From the NCBI GenBank assembly GCA_026419785.1, contig JAODTK010005556.1, positions 310,001 through 374,000 of the forward strand: a stretch of 64,000 nucleotides of DNA, read 5' to 3'. Position 1 is the stretch's first letter; every line of letters starts with the position of its first letter. The position numbers were made by a program, and so were the translations under genes. Positions 59,325 to 64,000 of the stretch are shown in pieces. The DNA comes from Sclerodactyla briareus (Eukaryota; Echinodermata; Holothuroidea; Dendrochirotida; Sclerodactylidae). The notes below the pieces were generated by a model. That model was not told the DNA's origin and did no database searches. It saw only the letters and a list, made by a program, of their open reading frames with translations.

Positions 59325-59412
59325 ATATCCCCGCAACAACTGTAAGTTCGGGGATATTATGCGTTTTGGCCGTGTGCCCGCCCGTCTCCGCCGCCGCCGC
59401 GCCGCCGGAGCC
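59325..59412. repeat. Hairpin followed by a CCG-rich island
   Basis: ATATCCCCG (59,325-59,333) and CGGGGATAT (59,349-59,357) form a perfect 9-bp stem with a 15-nt loop. CCGCCGCCGCCGCGCCGCCG follows near 59,388-59,407. The CpG density contrasts with the AT-rich flanks. No coding exon was recognised. Confidence 0.6.
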
Positions 59413-59734
59413 GAAACTTTACGGCGTTTTAGCGCATCTCATTCTTTAACACTTTTATACGATTTTTCGCACCCAAAACTTTGGCTAAACATGTCCGTAT
59501 GAAGTAAAATATCGGAAAGTTAATTCGAAACTGGGCTATATCGATATTTGTGCCCTCTATTTTGCAGGTTTTTCGCAAAATTTTCAAGTTCGTGCGATTT
59601 TTTACACGAAACAGGTGTTGTTGGTAGTTGTTGGAGGCGAAAAACATGGCGACAATATCACGGTCATCCGAGGGTTAAGTTTGCAGTTACTTGGCCAAGT
59701 AGCCTAATTACAGCATAAGGTATGTGATATTTCA

Positions 59735-60100
59735 AATCATTGGGATTTTCATGAAACTTGGTGAATAGGGCCAACTATCAAGTGCCGATGAATTTTTCCT
59801 AATGTGGCCGAGGACACTGGAGGTCATCTGCATATGACTAATTGAATAATAGATGGCCCAATTAGCAATTAGGCAAATTATAAACTTTGTTGGATCTCAC
59901 GAAACTTGGTTGAGTAGGACCTTCTAACGTTCCCGATGGATTTATGCAATTGCGTTGAACTAACTGAAAAGTCATTATGTGTGTTTAATGTACATATTCG
60001 TTAGCATAATTGGAATAATTAAGCCAATTATTTTCTCAACTATTTTGAGGGATTTTGACAAAAACTCTGGGAATAGGACCCGCTACTACCAGTCCTGATA
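59735..60100 (+). repeat. Three related units with ACTTGG..AATAGGACC words
   Basis: GGGATTTTCATGAAACTTGG then GAATAGGGCC (about 59,740-59,772), GGATCTCACGAAACTTGG then GAGTAGGACC (about 59,891-59,921) and GGGATTTTGACAAAAACT then GAATAGGACC (about 60,049-60,080) are spaced by about 155 bases. This is a short, highly diverged tandem repeat. Confidence 0.6.
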
Positions 60101-60179
60101 TTTAGGTCAATAGCATCAAGAATCAATGAGGGTAAATTTGTGGACTAATGGCATTAGTAGTTGTACTGATCAGTCAAAA

Positions 60180-61185
60180 TGATGAGTTAATCCTTTGTTT
60201 GCAATAACATTGGACATGTTATGGAATTGCAATTATGTTCTAGGAGGGATGCAGCACATGGAGTGGAACAATTTTCATAAAGTCCGCCATGTCATTGAAG
60301 TCATTTAAAGGCACTTAGGGGTCAAAAAACGAGTTTTTAGTACTTTCGGCAATAGCACGGTGTGTCATCAGAATGCAAAATGCTCCTGGGACTGTGGATG
60401 TAGCACATGGAGAGTAACCAATTATATAAAAACGGTCATATCATTAGAGGTCATTCGAGGTCAATTAGGGGTCAAAACTGTTTTTTGGCTATTAATCGGA
60501 AAATTGAATATTGCGAAGGTGGAGGTCACCATGGTGATATAATGTTGACCTGCATGTTGTGGGTGACCTCTGACCTAAATTGATCTGCTGTCGGGGGGCC
60601 ATGTGGGTGAAGTCGAAATATGAATAAATGTGCTTATTGTAAGGAGTTACGAGGCAAAAAGAATAGAAACTGTATTTTGGCTATTGATTGAGATTTGTGT
60701 GCTTTATCGAGAGAATGCGAAACAAATCCCGCTTCGTCGGACACTTAATGTGGTAGTTACAAGGGGCAAAGGTAATTTTATACCTTTTTGCAAACAACAT
60801 TGGACATGTCATTGGAATGCAATATGCTTATAGGAGTGAATGCATCACGTGGAGTGTCACAATGTCATAAAAACCGCCATGATTGAAGGTCATCAAAGGT
60901 TCATTAGGGGTCAAAACTGAGTTTAGTACTATTCCGGGCAATAGCATGGGTGTGTTCATCAGAATGCAAAATGCTCATAGGAGTGGAGGTATCACAGGAT
61001 TTAGAGAGTAACAATTTGCATAAAAACGTCAGATCATAAAGGTCATTCAGGCACTTAGGGGTCAAAACTGTTTTTTGGCTATAACGGAGAATGGAATATC
61101 TGCGAAAAGCTGGATGGTTCACCATTGTGAATAATGTGACATGCATGTGTGTGACCTCTGACCTGACATTTGAACCCTTCGGGTG
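60180..61185 (+). repeat. Tandem-like repeats with AGGTCA half-sites
   Basis: Blocks containing GGAATGCAA, CATGGAGTG, CATAAAAACCGCCATG, GGTCATT and TTAGGGGTCAAAACTG recur at about 60,220-60,345, 60,368-60,485, 60,808-60,925 and 60,962-61,080. The first pair and second pair are separated by about 590 bases, giving two higher-order units. AGGTCATTCGAGGTCA (60,448-60,463) is a direct repeat with four-base spacing. Confidence 0.7.
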
Positions 61186-61483
61186 GCCAGTGGTTAGAGG
61201 TCGAATTGATTGACATAAAATGTGCTATTCAAGGACGCAACCTTGTCCGGGGAGTTGTAGGGGTCCTCATACAATTAACAAGTGCATTAGGAAAGACCCA
61301 TTACTGTACACGTTTCCGCTTTCACAAGTCTATGAATGTTTCTTTCCATGCCGAATTTGTCTGTTTCATTGTTTCCCAAGATTCTTTTATAAGAGACTGC
61401 GGGGATATATACGTCTGGCGGTTTATCGCCCGACATTTTCTAGTTTGTTTTAGCGTAATGACACATTTATTGTTAGGGTTCGG

Positions 61484-61576
61484 CACTAAATACTTCAGTT
61501 ATTATATTTTAATATTATTATCTATTATTATTATTTGTTTTATTATTATTATTATTATTATGATTATTATTATCGT
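61484..61576 (+). repeat. (TTA)n microsatellite
   Basis: Interrupted TTA repeats. Upstream CGGCACTAAATACTTC weakly resembles a LINE 3' end. The 153-codon open frame across it is driven by the simple repeat. Confidence 0.75.
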
Positions 61577-61599
61577 TTTTGGATGGTTCTTTCATGCCA

Positions 61600-62690
61600 G
61601 TCAAGATGTACATGTGGTGCCTAATAAGTAGTACGCACTAACCTATCCTGCAAGGGGCAACTGATCACAAACTGGACAGTTCAGCGCTCCGTCCTGGATG
61701 ACTCCTCTCTGAAAAAAATTCTTTGGCTATTCTCGCATGAAACGACATTATAGATGCCAGACAAGGGCTGATGATACAATACCTCACTCACTCCCACTCA
61801 AGCAATCAGTTATTGCATTTTCATCTGATAACTCAAAGCAAAGCGAATCGTTCAATTCAGGCGATGCTCAAAAATTTTCACAGTGACGTATAGACATATG
61901 AATTATGGAATGGGCAAGTAGGGAGCGGAGAATTGTGTATCCGGATCCTAAAAGAGAATGTCAAAAAATTGTTGCTGAATTCTATTGGCCTGATGTAAAC
62001 AAAATTCCCCAACATAAAGAAATGGAGCCGAAAAAACTGCAAAAGTGGGTCACTGGACTAACACATTTTGAAAAGTCCAGGACAATTGAATATTCGAATC
62101 TGGATTAAAGAGAATTGGAGTCATAGGATCGACAGGGTGACAGTGAGTGATTTATCTTATCAGAGATAGTGCTGTACTGAGCTCCGATACAGTGATCATC
62201 CAGTTCGAGTCCTCGCAGTGGTCATGATTCTACAGTAAACTCTTATTAGCTACCGGAACCTAATCTATGTTTGTCAGGCGAGCAAGAACATTTATATCGG
62301 GGAGGGGTGGCAGCCAAAAGGGGGAACCTGTGTATCAGGAGGGAAGCGGAAAATCTGACTGCCATGGGAGAAAAAAAAACAGTGTAGGAATCGTACACCC
62401 TTCAAATCTAGGGTAACTTGCTTGGCTCGCTGACACAGAAATAAATTAATCGAGAAATGCCATAACATGCAGTAGAAGGAAAGCGATAGGGATGGTGGTT
62501 GGGAGATGGAGGTAAAGAACATAGGGGAGGTTTAGGCTCACATGCTGTCGTGCGTTCGTTTTGTAGTTTGAATGGAGGGGGGGGGGGGGGGGTTGTAACT
62601 TGGGGAAAAAGCAGAAGGGTACAACAACGAAGAAAGAAAAGCCTAAAGGATAGAAATATGCAATATCATAATATAATCATGGTACGTTAC
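61600..62690. other. No recognisable gene; G homopolymer at 62,576-62,592
   Basis: The open frame at 61,905-62,108 (+) has no recognised motif. GTTCGAGTCC at 62,197 resembles a tRNA B-box, but no A-box could be placed with confidence. A run of about 17 G is a likely length-error site. Confidence 0.3.
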
Positions 62691-62699
62691 TAATGCGAT

Positions 62700-62905
62700 A
62701 AATTTGATAGTGTTTGAACATTGAGCCAGGAAGCATTTTAAACAGTATTTTAAAACTTGCAAAATCTAAGCCTGTGTCGTTTTCAAATCTCGATTTAGGG
62801 AATTCCATAAGTTAACACCGGCTCCCCGGGGTGCAACATAGTCTATTTCGCGTATTGAAATTATTTTGAAATGGATTATCGTTCTGTATTTCTACAAAAT
62901 AACCA
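62700..62905 (-). mobile_element. C-terminal scrap of a LINE (minus strand)
   Basis: Minus-strand frames read NPFQNNFNTRN, then LWNSLNRDLKTTQA, then a FASFKILFK-like word. This is the usual end of LINE reverse transcriptases, in which a Trp-Asn-Ser-Leu motif is followed by a short basic helix. Frameshifts separate the pieces. Confidence 0.6.
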
Positions 62906-62909
62906 AGAA

Positions 62910-64000
62910 AAAAAAACATGCACTCGCACGCCCTAAAAGAGAAGAGCAAGTTCAAATGTGGGCAGCACTAGTGTAGTTTATAAAAGTCAGGAGAGTATCC
63001 CTGGGGAAGTCTTAATTTTCTCAAATGATTTATGCATACTATTATTCTAGTATTTTAGTAGTGACATTTGCCGCGTGTGCCTGTGCGCCCCAATTTAAAT
63101 TTCATCGATTTGTAAACTCAGAAACGGTATACACTGGGGGAGGCAGTGATTTATATTCCCGTTCACTAGAACGGAAATTATCGCTAGTATCCTGATTTGT
63201 AATGAAAGTTTCACGAGCTGTCTTCAATAAATTAAGTATATTCGATTGAGCCAATCACAAATATAATCAAATTCACAAATGGATCTGCCAGGGAAGTGTA
63301 TATGCCAGATTATTATTCTGATGAATACTGTGTGTATCGCAAATAGAATGAAAGGATAAAAACAGTGTCCAAATTGACCATATGTTAGTCAACTGGCAGA
63401 TGAAGTATTTTCTATTAGACTATTGAACATATTGCCGCGATTTTCCAAGTAGCTGCAAACGCAATTGTTGCGGACAGTCCACGAAAACGCCACCACGTGT
63501 TATAACTATCCTATGGACATACTGTGAATTTATAGTATCGAAGGGCAATTTTAGGCTTTTCAACTGATCTGGAAAGAAGTAGTCGATAGAACTGATGGAT
63601 GGGAAGGCCCATCGGAACATGGACACTTTGAAAACCGGAAACACTGCAATGAAACACTTCGAATTCGTCTAACCACAATTGAAGCCAGGCCGAGACGCTT
63701 GAATCTTCCTCGCTATGGTACATTTTGCCGAAACTCAAGTCAGCTAGTAGGCCCGCCTCGCTCTCTATTGAAAACTATATGGAATAATAACGATCCCTAC
63801 ATACTAGGAAACCGTCCAGGTGTGGTCTAACAACTGTTCAAAATAGCTTAACCAACAATCGTTCTGAAAGGAACTTCAATCACGTTCAAACAAGCCGAGA
63901 ATCCAATTAATTTCCTAGAGGTTCGTGCAGTTAGGCAGTCAGGATGAGTCCAAAAAATTGCCATGTGTCTCATCGAATTATATTGGGGAAAAGGCGATAG
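62910..64000. other. No recognisable gene
   Basis: No conserved coding motif, RNA gene or terminal repeat was recognised to the window end. Overlapping minus-strand open frames at 63,420-63,738 have no supporting features. Confidence 0.3.

Noticed and set aside
61170-61631. 153-codon open frame
   Set aside because: Its end is translated TTA microsatellite and its start has no motif.

Overview
This is nuclear DNA of an animal, most likely a marine invertebrate. The evidence is non-LTR retrotransposon debris of several clades (CR1-like with PHD, endonuclease and reverse transcriptase parts; L2/CR1-like with (TTA)n tails; Tx1/L1-like; an RTE-like type), tRNA-derived SINEs, cut-and-paste elements with terminal inverted repeats, and spliceosomal intron signals. 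There are no operons or Shine-Dalgarno sites and no long intact reading frame. Nearly every recognisable coding segment is interrupted by single-base frameshifts and stops, from neutral decay, uncorrected indel errors, or both. I cannot assign a species.

The dominant structure is a diverged, co-linear direct duplication. A segment from about 10.6 to 26.0 kb is repeated from about 34.5 to 54.0 kb. A third, partial, inverted copy of its first part lies at 392-2,310. Each copy carries its own insertions, and the sister copy often preserves the empty site. Copy 1 has a minus-strand LINE (12.35-13.48 kb), SINEs, a hAT-like element (16,796-17,917) and a Tx1-like LINE (19.3-21.4 kb). Copy 2 has an L2/CR1-like LINE (36.1-37.05 kb), a TA-flanked MITE (37,072-37,296), a 0.95 kb repeat with two X-box-like motifs, further LINE debris, and a GC-rich element filled with GAGTAC arrays (52,508-53,844).

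Inside the duplicated segments, on the minus strand, are short open segments bounded by splice-like signals that encode hydrophobic helices (copy 2: about 51.99-51.16 kb, 41,832-41,767, 40,834-40,690, 38,710-38,507; copy 1 counterparts are more damaged). I read these as exons or exon relics of one or more multi-pass membrane protein genes. An MS4A/CD20-like tetraspan is the best guess but is unproven.

Outside the duplication: 0-0.4 kb holds LINE 3' tails; 5.4-8.85 kb a degraded PHD-EN-RT LINE; 21.5-22.6 kb a GC-rich repeat with a hammerhead-like motif; 26.9-27.4 kb a SINE and a LINE tail; 31.4-34.3 kb a CR1-like LINE with an SGNH-type ORF1 and reverse transcriptase blocks in permuted order; 57.4-58.1 kb a tandem satellite; 59.7-61.2 kb tandem-like repeats with AGGTCA half-sites; 62.7-62.9 kb a LINE C-terminal scrap. 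No tRNA or rRNA gene, CRISPR array or intact protein-coding gene is supported.
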